Positions 1 through 5,969 of a stretch of 9,509 nucleotides of DNA are shown here, one piece after another. Both the position numbers and the translations under genes were made by a program. Each line of letters opens with the position of its first letter. The first letter of the stretch is position 1. Under the pieces are notes generated by a model, which searched no databases, was not told where the DNA came from, and was given only the letters and a program-made list of their open reading frames with translations. This DNA comes from Desulfarculaceae bacterium (lineage in GTDB: Bacteria; Desulfobacterota; Desulfobacteria; Desulfobacterales; Desulfobacteraceae), in NCBI GenBank assembly GCA_021737205.1, contig JAIPEK010000068.1:1-9509 (forward strand). The letters are read 5' to 3'.

Positions 1-33
1 GGCCAGATATGGCAGTAAATTGATCCGTATCAT
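1..33 (-). CDS. pilN: PilN, type IV pilus inner-membrane platform protein (N-terminal 11 codons only)
   Basis: Partial gene leaving the window at the left edge. Reading the minus strand, the ATG at 33-31 overlaps the TGA stop of pilM (ATGA) and opens a frame reading MIRINLLPYLA. The R-I-N-L-L-P motif right after the start is the well-known N-terminal signature of PilN, the bitopic protein whose short cytoplasmic tail inserts into a groove of PilM. Gene order pilM then pilN with a 4-base overlap is the usual order of pilMNOP(Q) operons, so pilO, pilP and pilQ are expected just outside the window. Only 33 bases are visible, so the call rests on the motif plus position. Confidence 0.85.
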   Translation of the reverse strand, partial: MIRINLLPYLA

Positions 34-1085
34 TTGTCATCCATTTCCCGCAGTGCAAGACCGAGGGCGATCGCGGCCAGCGGAGCTGATTGTTCGGTTG
101 CGGAGGTTTGAACCTGTTTGCTGTCCATGGCTACTTTTTCAAACGGATTGAAAGTGGTGACTTCCGTTTCAAGATCAGCGGAAAGCATGTCCGCAAAACC
201 TTCGACAAGGGAGCCGCCGCCGGTCAGGTATACACGCCTGATATCTCCTTCATTGATATTGGTCCGGTATGTATTGACCACGTCGAAGATCCCTGCACAC
301 CAGTTGGCAGTCACTTCTTCGGTTATTTCCCCGAGCCGGTCCGCCGGAATCGACTCCCGGTCGATTCCGGCAAGAATATTTTCCGCATCTTCCTTGGTGC
401 AGTCCGCCTCGGCCATGATTTCCTCGATAATCTGGGAGGTGCCGGACGAGTTGTCCCGCATCATGAGAGACCGGGTTCCTTTGAGCACGTTCAAAGATGT
501 TTTGGTAACGCCGACGTCCACCAGGAGGCTTATATCCTCGGTCTCTTCGGCAGTGTTGGCTTCAAAGATGTTCTGAAAGGCAAAAGTATCCACCTCGATG
601 ATAACCGGGTTGAGACCGGCTTTCCGGGTCAGGTCTATATATTCGGCCACCAGGTCCTTCTTGACCGCCACCAGGAGAACGTTGAGCTGTTCGGAAGAAA
701 ACTCGCTCTCCCCGAGCACCTGGTAGTCGATGTTCACATCGCTGATATCATAGGGAATATATTGCTCCGCTTCGGAAAAAATGTAGTTCTGCAGGTTTTC
801 TTCATGTTCCTTGGAGACGCTGATGGTCTTGATGACCACCGAATATCCGCCGGTTGCAATGGCGACATTTTTTTCCTTGATTCGGTTTGTCTTGAAAAGC
901 CCCTGAATAGCAGCTGCCAGGCTGTCCGCATCTGTGACCCGGCCCTCGGATATAGAGTCCGGGGGGGTTCTGGTGATGCCGAATTTTTTCAGTACAAGCC
1001 CTTTTCCGGTCTTTTTCAGCTCAGCCGCTTTGATCAGCGAGGAGCCGATATCAAGGCCGACAAGATGGTCTTTTTTCTTAAACAT
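30..1085 (-). CDS. pilM: PilM, actin-like cytoplasmic type IV pilus assembly protein
   Basis: A 351-residue protein, close to the roughly 350-residue length usual for PilM. It has the actin/FtsA-like fold signatures: a phosphate-1 loop near residues 9-18 (VGLDIGSSLIKAAEL), a phosphate-2 strand near 190 (LLVDVGVTKTSLNVL) and an adenosine-type motif near 290 (VYLTGGGSLVEGFADML). The family binds ATP and the PilN cytoplasmic tail, linking the inner-membrane PilN/O/P complex to the cytoplasmic ATPases that extend and retract the pilus. No signal peptide or membrane segment is seen, as expected. The ATG at 1085-1083 starts the conserved MFKKKDHLVGLDIG N-terminus; its ribosome site is weak. It is first in its operon, overlapped by pilN, and divergent from the two-component operon. 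A run of seven C lies in codons about 40-42 of the coding strand. Confidence 0.95.
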   Translation of the reverse strand: MFKKKDHLVGLDIGSSLIKAAELKKTGKGLVLKKFGITRTPPDSISEGRVTDADSLAAAIQGLFKTNRIKEKNVAIATGGYSVVIKTISVSKEHEENLQNYIFSEAEQYIPYDISDVNIDYQVLGESEFSSEQLNVLLVAVKKDLVAEYIDLTRKAGLNPVIIEVDTFAFQNIFEANTAEETEDISLLVDVGVTKTSLNVLKGTRSLMMRDNSSGTSQIIEEIMAEADCTKEDAENILAGIDRESIPADRLGEITEEVTANWCAGIFDVVNTYRTNINEGDIRRVYLTGGGSLVEGFADMLSADLETEVTTFNPFEKVAMDSKQVQTSATEQSAPLAAIALGLALREMDDK

Positions 1086-1278
1086 GATTTCGTTTCACTT
1101 ATGTATTGTATTGTGTTATAAGTCATATCCAAGTATGTTTACGGTTGTCGGAACCCAATAATGTTACTATACTCTCCTATTATATTTTTTTAAAGTCAAG
1201 TTTTTTTTTGATTTTAGTAAAAAAATTATCCGGTCGCGATTGCAGGCAGGATCACAAAATTGGAAAGATGATTCGGAT
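1086..1278. promoter_or_regulatory. Divergent intergenic region between pilM and the histidine kinase
   Basis: This AT-rich spacer of 193 bases must carry both divergent promoters. On the plus strand the best sigma-70-like match is TTGTCG at 1145-1150, a 17-base spacer and TATACT at 1168-1173, which would give a leader of about 100 bases for the kinase operon. On the minus strand a weaker candidate for pilM is TTGGAT (1132-1127), a 16-base spacer and TACAAT (1110-1105), leaving a very short leader. A run of nine T occupies 1201-1209. No convincing sigma-54 site was found: GG and GC at 1232-1244 have the wrong spacing. The promoters are inferred from consensus only. Confidence 0.4.
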
Positions 1279-2709
1279 ATGATATTCAAACAGAAAAAAA
1301 ACCAGAGGGAAAGGCCTTTCCGGCTTGTCAAGTTTTTTACTTTTTCAAGCCTTATAGTAATGTTTGCGGCCACCATCGCCATAGCCGCTTTCAATGCCCA
1401 CTGGTCCACCAGGCTTTTACAGGAAAAGAGTGAAGAGTACAATCAATTGCTTGTAGAAAATCTCAATCATCAGATTTTTTTGCGGTTCGTCATCCCTACG
1501 GTTCTTCAGGAAGGGAAAATCAAGCTGAGAGAAGAAAAACAGTACGGGCGTATCGACAAGGTGATACGGTCGACTTTGCACAGCTTCAATGTGGATATGG
1601 TCAATATCTATGATATGGACAACATCATTTCCTACAGTTTTGATAAAGACCGGGTGGGAACAAGGAATGCCGGTGGAGCGGAATACGAGAAAGCAAAGAA
1701 CAAGGAGTCTACAACCCGGCTGATACAGGAGGGAACTTTTTTTGAAATACTTCTGGGCATGCCGAGTAAAACCAAAATTGTTACCTTTGCCCCCCTGAAG
1801 GCGGAAAAGCAGGGTGGGCCACCTACGCTTTCGGGCCCGGTGCTCGGGGTGATCGAAATTGTTCAGGACACTTCCGAAGATTATCATAAAGTGGCCAAGC
1901 TGCAGTGGCTCACCGTGGCTACCTGTTTTTGCGTTATGGGAACCCTGTTCATCGTATTGCGGTTTGTAGTCAAGCACGGGGAAAAAGTCCTGGAGAGAAG
2001 GGCCGAAGAAAGGCTGAAACTCGAGGAAAAGTTGAGGAAGGCGGAGCATCTTTCGGCTATCGGAGAGATGACCGCAGGTGTTTCCCATGAAATCCGCAAC
2101 CCCCTGGGCATTATCAAAAGCAGTGCTGACCTTTTGAAAAAAAAGGTGGACCGGCACGGCATCGATACGAATATTCCCGGTATTATTGTGGAAGAATCCG
2201 GGCGGCTCGACAATATCATCAAGGATTTTCTCGATTTTGCCAGGCCCAAAACTCCGGATCTTATTCCCTGCCGGATCGAGGAGGTGGTGGAAAAAAATCT
2301 CGCCTTTCTGGCGGGCCGTACCGAGGAACAAGGAATCACCGTTGAAAAGCGTTTTCAAGAGAATCTTCCCAAAATAAAGGCGGATTCCGATATGCTGTAC
2401 CAGGCGTTTCTCAATATTATCATCAATTCTTTTCAGGCCATGAACGGTACAGGGAAAATGACAATTGAAATCTTCCATAAAGAGGATAATGTGGTTATCC
2501 TTTTCCAGGATACGGGTCCCGGAATAAAAGAAGAGGATCTGGAAAAAATATGGACCCCGTTTTTCACCACCAAAGACTCCGGTACCGGCCTGGGACTCGG
2601 GGTGGTGAAAAACATTGTCGACTCCCACGGGGGAAGTATCGAAATGGCCGACAGGGAAACAGAAGGCGTACAGGTTAAAATCGTGCTGCCCGTAAATAAG
2701 GACGTATAA
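1279..2709 (+). CDS. Membrane-bound sensor histidine kinase, partner of the downstream NtrC-type regulator
   Basis: About 476 residues if the ATG at 1279 is used. An in-frame TTG at 1240 would add 13 residues but has no ribosome site and an unpromising N-terminus. Order: basic tail, TM1 about 19-38, extracytoplasmic region about 40-207 possibly with a Cache/PAS-like fold (around VNIYDMDNIISYSFDKDRVG), TM2 about 208-230, a charged coiled-coil linker (about 232-262), then the kinase core. The H box is GVSHEIRNPLG with the phosphoacceptor His at about residue 270, the N box NIIINSFQAMNG at about 378-390, the G1 box DTGPGIKE at about 410, the F box FFTTK, and the G2 box GTGLGLG. All catalytic motifs are intact. 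The layout resembles ZraS/AtoS-type sensors. The stop codon abuts the start of the regulator, so the two are translated together. The ligand is unknown. Divergence from pilM makes a PilS-like role possible, but PilS normally has more membrane segments. Confidence 0.93.
   Translation: MIFKQKKNQRERPFRLVKFFTFSSLIVMFAATIAIAAFNAHWSTRLLQEKSEEYNQLLVENLNHQIFLRFVIPTVLQEGKIKLREEKQYGRIDKVIRSTLHSFNVDMVNIYDMDNIISYSFDKDRVGTRNAGGAEYEKAKNKESTTRLIQEGTFFEILLGMPSKTKIVTFAPLKAEKQGGPPTLSGPVLGVIEIVQDTSEDYHKVAKLQWLTVATCFCVMGTLFIVLRFVVKHGEKVLERRAEERLKLEEKLRKAEHLSAIGEMTAGVSHEIRNPLGIIKSSADLLKKKVDRHGIDTNIPGIIVEESGRLDNIIKDFLDFARPKTPDLIPCRIEEVVEKNLAFLAGRTEEQGITVEKRFQENLPKIKADSDMLYQAFLNIIINSFQAMNGTGKMTIEIFHKEDNVVILFQDTGPGIKEEDLEKIWTPFFTTKDSGTGLGLGVVKNIVDSHGGSIEMADRETEGVQVKIVLPVNKDV
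2698..2702 (+). promoter_or_regulatory. Ribosome binding site of the response regulator inside the kinase gene
   Basis: AAGGA lies 7 bases before the ATG at 2710, within the last codons of the kinase. The kinase stop (TAA, 2707-2709) touches the regulator ATG directly, indicating tight translational coupling of the pair. Confidence 0.6.
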
Positions 2710-4074
2710 ATGAAGACCATACTGATAGTGGATGATGAAAAGCATTATCCAATGATTCTGGCTGAAGTGCTGCAGGAGGAGGGGTATGCCTGCTTTACCG
2801 CCTCAAGCGGTGTGGAGGCCCTTGACATTTTTGAAAACGAGTTTGTGGACCTTGTGCTCACCGATGTGAAAATGCCCGGCATGGACGGCATTGAGCTTAT
2901 GTCCCGGATCAAGGAGGTCAATGCGGATGCGCCGGTGATCGTCATGACCGCATACGGCAGTGTGGAGAAGGCTGTGGAGGCCATGCAGGAGGGAGCGTAC
3001 ACCTTTATTACCAAACCGTTTGAAAATGAAACCCTCCTGACCCATATTTCAAAAGCGCTCGCCATCCACAAAATCGTGCAGGAAAATTCCATGCTCCGGG
3101 AGGCGATCAGCTCAAGGTACAGTTTCGGGAATATCATCGGCAAAAGCAAGCCCATGCAGGAATTGTACGAGATCATCAAAAAAGTGGCACCGACAAACGC
3201 CAGTATCCTCGTGGAAGGGGAAAGCGGAACCGGGAAGGAGCTTGTGGCAAAAGCGCTCCATTTTAACAGCAAAAGGAAAAACCATCCGCTCGTGGCGGTG
3301 AACTGTTCGGCGTTTGCGGAAAATCTTCTGGAAAGTGAACTGTTCGGCCATGAAAAAGGAGCATTTACAGGCGCTTCCAGCAGGAAGAAAGGGAGGTTTG
3401 AACTTGCGGACAAAGGAACTTTGTTCCTTGATGAAATCGGAGAGCTCGGGGCGGACCTTCAGGTCAAACTGCTTCGGGTACTGCAGGAGAAAAATTTTGA
3501 GCGCGTCGGGGGTACGGAAGTTGTCCCGGTGGATTTCAGACTCATTGCCGCCACCAACAAAAATCTGGAAAAAGAGGTGGAAAAGGGGTGTTTCCGGGAG
3601 GACCTCTATTACAGGCTCAATGTGGTAAAAGCCGTTATTCCGCCGTTGCGGGATCGAAAAGAAGATATCCCCCTTCTGGTGAATCATTTTATCGAAAAGT
3701 ACAGAGAGGATGAGGAAGGGGGAGTCACGGGGATTGATTCAGAAGCGGCCAGGCTGCTTTTCGATCATCCGTGGAAAGGCAATGTCAGAGAGCTTGAAAA
3801 TATGATTGAACGGGCTGTGATCCTGTCCTCCGGAGGGAGTATAGCCGCCTCTGATCTGCCCATTGAGCAGAGGCGACATATCGGGTCCGGCCTTGATCTG
3901 GACGGCATCCCTGAAAATGCCGGGCTGTATGAAACACTGGCCATTATCGAAAAAAGAATGATCCAGCGGGCCATGACCCTGTCCGGAAACGTTCAGTCAA
4001 AAGCGGCAAAAATGCTCGGTATAGGCAAGAGCGGACTCCATCAGAAGCTGAAAAAATATGAGCTCGATAAATAG
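2710..4074 (+). CDS. Sigma-54-dependent response regulator (NtrC/ZraR family)
   Basis: A 454-residue regulator with the full three-domain layout. The receiver (about 1-120) has the acidic pair D8/D9, phosphoacceptor D52 (LTDVKMPGMDG), T80 and K102 (TKPF). The AAA+ domain (about 135-375) has Walker A GESGTGKE near 170-177, the sigma-54 contact loop GAFTGA at exactly 217-222, Walker B LFLDEIGEL near 238-246 and an arginine-rich sensor region ending at HPWKGNVRELENMIERA. A Fis-type helix-turn-helix closes the protein (about 425-452, SKAAKMLGIGKSGLHQKLKKY). Once phosphorylated, such proteins form hexamers that use ATP to open sigma-54 RNA polymerase promoters. Length and motifs are typical and nothing is missing. 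The target genes are not shown by the sequence; the neighbouring pil operon is an inferred candidate. The family also includes PilR, ZraR and AtoC, so no symbol is given. Confidence 0.95.
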   Translation: MKTILIVDDEKHYPMILAEVLQEEGYACFTASSGVEALDIFENEFVDLVLTDVKMPGMDGIELMSRIKEVNADAPVIVMTAYGSVEKAVEAMQEGAYTFITKPFENETLLTHISKALAIHKIVQENSMLREAISSRYSFGNIIGKSKPMQELYEIIKKVAPTNASILVEGESGTGKELVAKALHFNSKRKNHPLVAVNCSAFAENLLESELFGHEKGAFTGASSRKKGRFELADKGTLFLDEIGELGADLQVKLLRVLQEKNFERVGGTEVVPVDFRLIAATNKNLEKEVEKGCFREDLYYRLNVVKAVIPPLRDRKEDIPLLVNHFIEKYREDEEGGVTGIDSEAARLLFDHPWKGNVRELENMIERAVILSSGGSIAASDLPIEQRRHIGSGLDLDGIPENAGLYETLAIIEKRMIQRAMTLSGNVQSKAAKMLGIGKSGLHQKLKKYELDK

Positions 4075-4153
4075 GTAGCCGTTCACGGTTTACAGTTATC
4101 GGTTCACGGTTGAAAAAACTGTGAACTCTGAACTGATAACCGTGAACGGTTAC
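4075..4153. repeat. Repeat A: 79-base imperfect hairpin directly after the regulator stop codon
   Basis: The outer arms 4075-4090 (GTAGCCGTTCACGGTT) and 4138-4153 (AACCGTGAACGGTTAC) pair with one mismatch. A second inner set, GTTCAC-n-GTT against AAC-n-GTGAAC, closes around a run of A, so the unit can fold into one long stem. It begins one base after the TAG of the regulator. A longer copy (repeat B) lies at 5809-5961 in the same orientation. There is no T-tract after the stem, so it is not a classical terminator. A REP-like or short non-autonomous mobile element is the best description. Confidence 0.8.
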
Positions 4154-4176
4154 ATAGATTGAACAGCATAATGGAA

Positions 4177-4199
4177 GAGTTCAAAATTCTGAACTTTAT
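4177..4199. repeat. Palindromic 23-base direct repeat, copy 1
   Basis: This 23-base string is identical to 4268-4290. Its core, GTTCAAAATTCTGAAC (4179-4194), is a near-perfect 16-base palindrome. The two copies start 91 bases apart, in the same orientation. Confidence 0.75.
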
Positions 4200-4267
4200 T
4201 CGATTTTTTGTTTCTCCGCTGCTGCAAAAGGTTCTTCCGGTCCCTGGCGGATCATTCCGGGAATATG

Positions 4268-4290
4268 GAGTTCAAAATTCTGAACTTTAT
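4268..4290. repeat. Palindromic 23-base direct repeat, copy 2
   Basis: Exact second copy of 4177-4199, with the palindromic core at 4270-4285. It could be a protein binding site or a leftover of a repetitive element. No promoter is recognisable close enough to choose between these. Confidence 0.75.
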
Positions 4291-4444
4291 CGAAAATATT
4301 CTGTTGAAACAGGGGATGGGACGGAAAATAATACCAGAGTGGTTTTAATTAAATCTCTTTTAAAAACAAGGGGCTGTGAAAAATGTTGGGAGGATTTCCG
4401 GTTTTTTGCGTATCTTGGCAGGGCGCTTGCATTAAAAGATATGC

Positions 4445-4468
4445 AACTAACATGAACGTTAGTTTTTT
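4445..4468 (+). terminator. Weak terminator-like hairpin for the kinase-regulator operon
   Basis: AACTAAC (4445-4451) pairs with GTTAGTT (4458-4464) around the loop ATGAAC, followed by further T bases and a T-rich stretch. The stem is low in GC, so this is a weaker candidate than the hairpin just downstream. Confidence 0.4.
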
Positions 4469-4488
4469 CATCTTTTTCCTCCTTTTAT

Positions 4489-4527
4489 AAAAGGGCTGTC
4501 ACGGAAATTCCGGACAGCCCTTTTATT
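4489..4527. terminator. Bidirectional rho-independent terminator between convergent operons
   Basis: A 12-base perfect stem, AAAAGGGCTGTC (4489-4500) with GACAGCCCTTTT (4513-4524), encloses a short inner CGG/CCG stem. It ends in T-runs in both directions. It sits between the plus-strand regulator and the minus-strand TPR gene and can end both transcripts. Confidence 0.85.
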
Positions 4528-4541
4528 ATTTGTGCAACGGT

Positions 4542-4566
4542 CAAGAAACAAGAGACAAGAGACAAG
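4542..4566. repeat. 7-base tandem array
   Basis: About 3.5 copies of CAAGAGA: CAAGAAA, CAAGAGA, CAAGAGA, CAAG. It sits just downstream of the TPR gene and directly before an unrelated 8-base array. Confidence 0.8.
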
Positions 4567-4570
4567 CCTA

Positions 4571-4602
4571 CCACTTAACCACTTAACACTTTAACCACCT
4601 AA
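4571..4602. repeat. 8-base tandem array
   Basis: Four copies of an 8-base unit: CCACTTAA, CCACTTAA, CACTTTAA, CCACCTAA. It ends three bases before the stop codon of the minus-strand TPR gene. Confidence 0.8.
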
Positions 4603-4605
4603 CAG

Positions 4606-5295
4606 CTATTCGAACGTTGCCGTTTTGCTTTGTGCCAGCGGCTGGTATATGGATTGCGGGTGGTTTTTCAGAAGGTCCCTGTAAAATTGATCATGGGTGC
4701 CCAGGCGTGACTTTTCGGCGATCATGCCGAGTGAAAAAACCGCTTCGTCTTTCATGACGGATTTTTCGATTTCAGAAACCCTTTTAAAAGACTGCTCCGC
4801 CTCTTCGTATTTTTCAAGTGCGATGCATGTACGGCCCAGGGCATTTCGAATAAGGCTCTCCATTACCGGGTCGTTTTTGAAATCGGAAAGAGCCCGGTTA
4901 TACAGCTCATATGCCCGCTCATATTTTGCCGCATCATAACAAATTCCGGCAAACCGGAAATTCCCGATTTTACCGGCCTTTGTGTTGGGATACTCTTGCA
5001 GAAGTCTCTTGAAATCTTCGCTGACCGCAGAATACCCGTCCGATCCGTTACTTGACATTTTCTGGTAGGTGTTCAACGATCGGGCCAGAAGGTCGGATGC
5101 TTTGCGTTCGGCATTCTGAATGCTGTACAGAACGCCGGAGACAATCAAAATGGCGGCCAGAACGGCACACCCGGCAATAGCCAACGGCTTTTTATGACGC
5201 CTGGCAAATGCTATAAATTCGAACACTTTTTTCTGGAACGGGTCCACATGGTCGCTGCCGGTGGTTTGTGCTTCCGGGGTCTGCTTTTCGTTCAT
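4606..5295 (-). CDS. Membrane-anchored tetratricopeptide-like protein
   Basis: A 229-residue protein. A short, polar cytoplasmic tail (1-36) with a basic RRHKK patch precedes one hydrophobic segment (about 37-59). The rest (60-229) is predicted helical, with TPR-like A/B helix pairs, e.g. around FRFAGICYDAAKYERAYELYNRAL and ALGRTCIALEKYEEAEQSFKRV. The N-in orientation would place the TPR domain outside the cytoplasm. The overall plan (tail, one TM, TPR) resembles YfgM-type envelope chaperone-adaptor proteins, although that similarity is by architecture only. TPR domains mediate protein-protein contacts; no catalytic motif is seen. The start ATG (5295-5293) has a good AGAGGA site 9 bases upstream. 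It follows the SH3b gene by 38 bases and is probably co-transcribed with it. The exact role is unknown. Confidence 0.75.
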   Translation of the reverse strand: MNEKQTPEAQTTGSDHVDPFQKKVFEFIAFARRHKKPLAIAGCAVLAAILIVSGVLYSIQNAERKASDLLARSLNTYQKMSSNGSDGYSAVSEDFKRLLQEYPNTKAGKIGNFRFAGICYDAAKYERAYELYNRALSDFKNDPVMESLIRNALGRTCIALEKYEEAEQSFKRVSEIEKSVMKDEAVFSLGMIAEKSRLGTHDQFYRDLLKNHPQSIYQPLAQSKTATFE

Positions 5296-5333
5296 ATCGA
5301 TTTATCCTCTGTTTGTCCTGTTATCATTGTCGC

Positions 5334-5786
5334 TTACCATACCAGGGTTTTGTAGATCCATCCCCGGTCACCGTCCGCATGCTCTACCTTAAGCCAGTTT
5401 CCCCGGCGGTTCAAAACTTTGAACGGAACCCCCCTTTCCACTTTGAAGACAATGGGGTTGTCCGTGCCCGGGCCGGACCGGACATTGCATTTTTCTTCCA
5501 CGGTGATCACCGAGTCCACTTTGCCGACAAGAGAATCGTGCAGCCATGCCTTGTCCCCTTCAAAGTCCCGGAACCGATACCAGTTTCCTTTTGTTTCCAG
5601 GATGAGGAGCGGATGGTATTTCTCCACCTGCCACAGCACGTCATAGTTGGTGCCGGGCCCGGAGCGTATATTGGCGATTCTTGCCGTCACGGTTCTCCGG
5701 TCCTGGGCTTCTGCCTGGGCAAAAGCGCCCAGAAGTACAAGCAGGACCAGAAATCCCAAAACCCCTTTTTGTTTTGCACTTTTCAT
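5334..5786 (-). CDS. Secreted protein with two bacterial SH3 domains
   Basis: A 150-residue protein. A signal peptide occupies about 1-27: a KSAKQK basic start, a leucine-rich core and cleavage near AQAEAQ. Two SH3b domains follow, about 31-86 and 92-150. Each begins with the typical N-(I/V)-R-S-G-P-G-T motif and has a GNW turn (ETKGNWYRF and NRRGNWLKV) and a closing W-(L/I)-(H/Y) strand. SH3b domains commonly bind peptidoglycan or envelope proteins. There is no attached hydrolase or amidase domain, so it is more likely a binding or targeting protein than an enzyme. The ATG at 5786-5784 has an AAGGGGA site upstream. It is followed after 38 bases by the TPR gene, and a candidate promoter lies at 5858-5885. 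Its partner is unknown. Confidence 0.85.
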   Translation of the reverse strand: MKSAKQKGVLGFLVLLVLLGAFAQAEAQDRRTVTARIANIRSGPGTNYDVLWQVEKYHPLLILETKGNWYRFRDFEGDKAWLHDSLVGKVDSVITVEEKCNVRSGPGTDNPIVFKVERGVPFKVLNRRGNWLKVEHADGDRGWIYKTLVW

Positions 5787-5808
5787 TGATCGATCCCCTT
5801 TGTCCTTC

Positions 5809-5961
5809 GTACCTGTTCACGGTTTACAGTTATCGGTTCACGGCCGAAAAAACAGAGATTAGATTAATTCAAGAGTTGAAGTCAATATCTAAAATGCTTC
5901 AATCCTTGCATATCTCATTGAAAAAACTGTGAACTGTGAACCGACAACCGTGAACGGTTAC
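5809..5961. repeat. Repeat B: repeat A interrupted by a 66-base insert
   Basis: Positions 5809-5853 align without gaps to repeat A 4075-4119 (45 bases), and 5928-5961 align to 4120-4153 (34 bases). Between them lie 74 extra bases: a 66-base AT-rich insert (5854-5919) plus a second copy of GAAAAAAC (5846-5853 and 5920-5927). Repeat A has this octamer once (4112-4119). The 153-base total is exactly 79 plus 74. The copy starts 9 bases past the feoB stop and fills most of the feoB/SH3b gap. Confidence 0.85.
5858..5885 (-). promoter_or_regulatory. Candidate sigma-70 promoter of the SH3b-TPR operon, inside the repeat B insert
   Basis: On the minus strand, TTGACT (5885-5880) is followed by a 16-base spacer and TCTAAT (5863-5858). 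Each hexamer matches the consensus at five of six positions. It points to the SH3b gene, whose ATG lies about 70 bases downstream. It falls entirely within the 66-base insert. This is a consensus match only. Confidence 0.5.
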
Positions 5962-5969
5962 TGTCCCTC

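Larger units (their letters stand above)
4154..4605. other. Gene-free convergent intergenic region with repeats and terminators
   Basis: I see no believable gene here. An open frame of 98 codons (4159-4455, plus) has no ribosome site, and the two copies of a 23-base repeat inside it fall in different frames, which argues against coding. The stretch holds two palindromic 23-mers, two terminator-like hairpins and two short tandem arrays, listed separately. Between 4291 and 4440 nothing further stands out. Confidence 0.65.

Noticed and set aside
90..1121. Long antisense frame opposite pilM, with a similar one at 1417-2745 opposite the kinase
   Set aside because: Both are shadows of well-supported genes on the other strand, with low-complexity, unfamiliar products.
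1231..1245. Possible sigma-54 promoter (GG and TTGCA) before the kinase
   Set aside because: The GG to GC distance is 10 bases instead of 12, so it would not be recognised as a -24/-12 site.
4159..4455. 98-codon plus-strand open frame after the kinase-regulator operon
   Set aside because: No ribosome site, no recognisable domain, and two identical 23-base repeats inside it fall in different frames, so it is unlikely to be coding.
4383..4490. 35-codon plus-strand open frame with a hydrophobic C-terminus and a GGGG upstream
   Set aside because: It runs through two terminator-like hairpins and has no recognisable features; too weak to call a gene.
4542..4602. CRISPR-like array
   Set aside because: The units are 7 and 8 bases with no spacers; no cas gene is present.
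4075..5961. Direct repeats A and B as the ends of a composite mobile element carrying the TPR and SH3b genes
   Set aside because: No transposase lies between them, each repeat is itself a complete palindromic unit next to a gene end, and no target duplication surrounds the pair.
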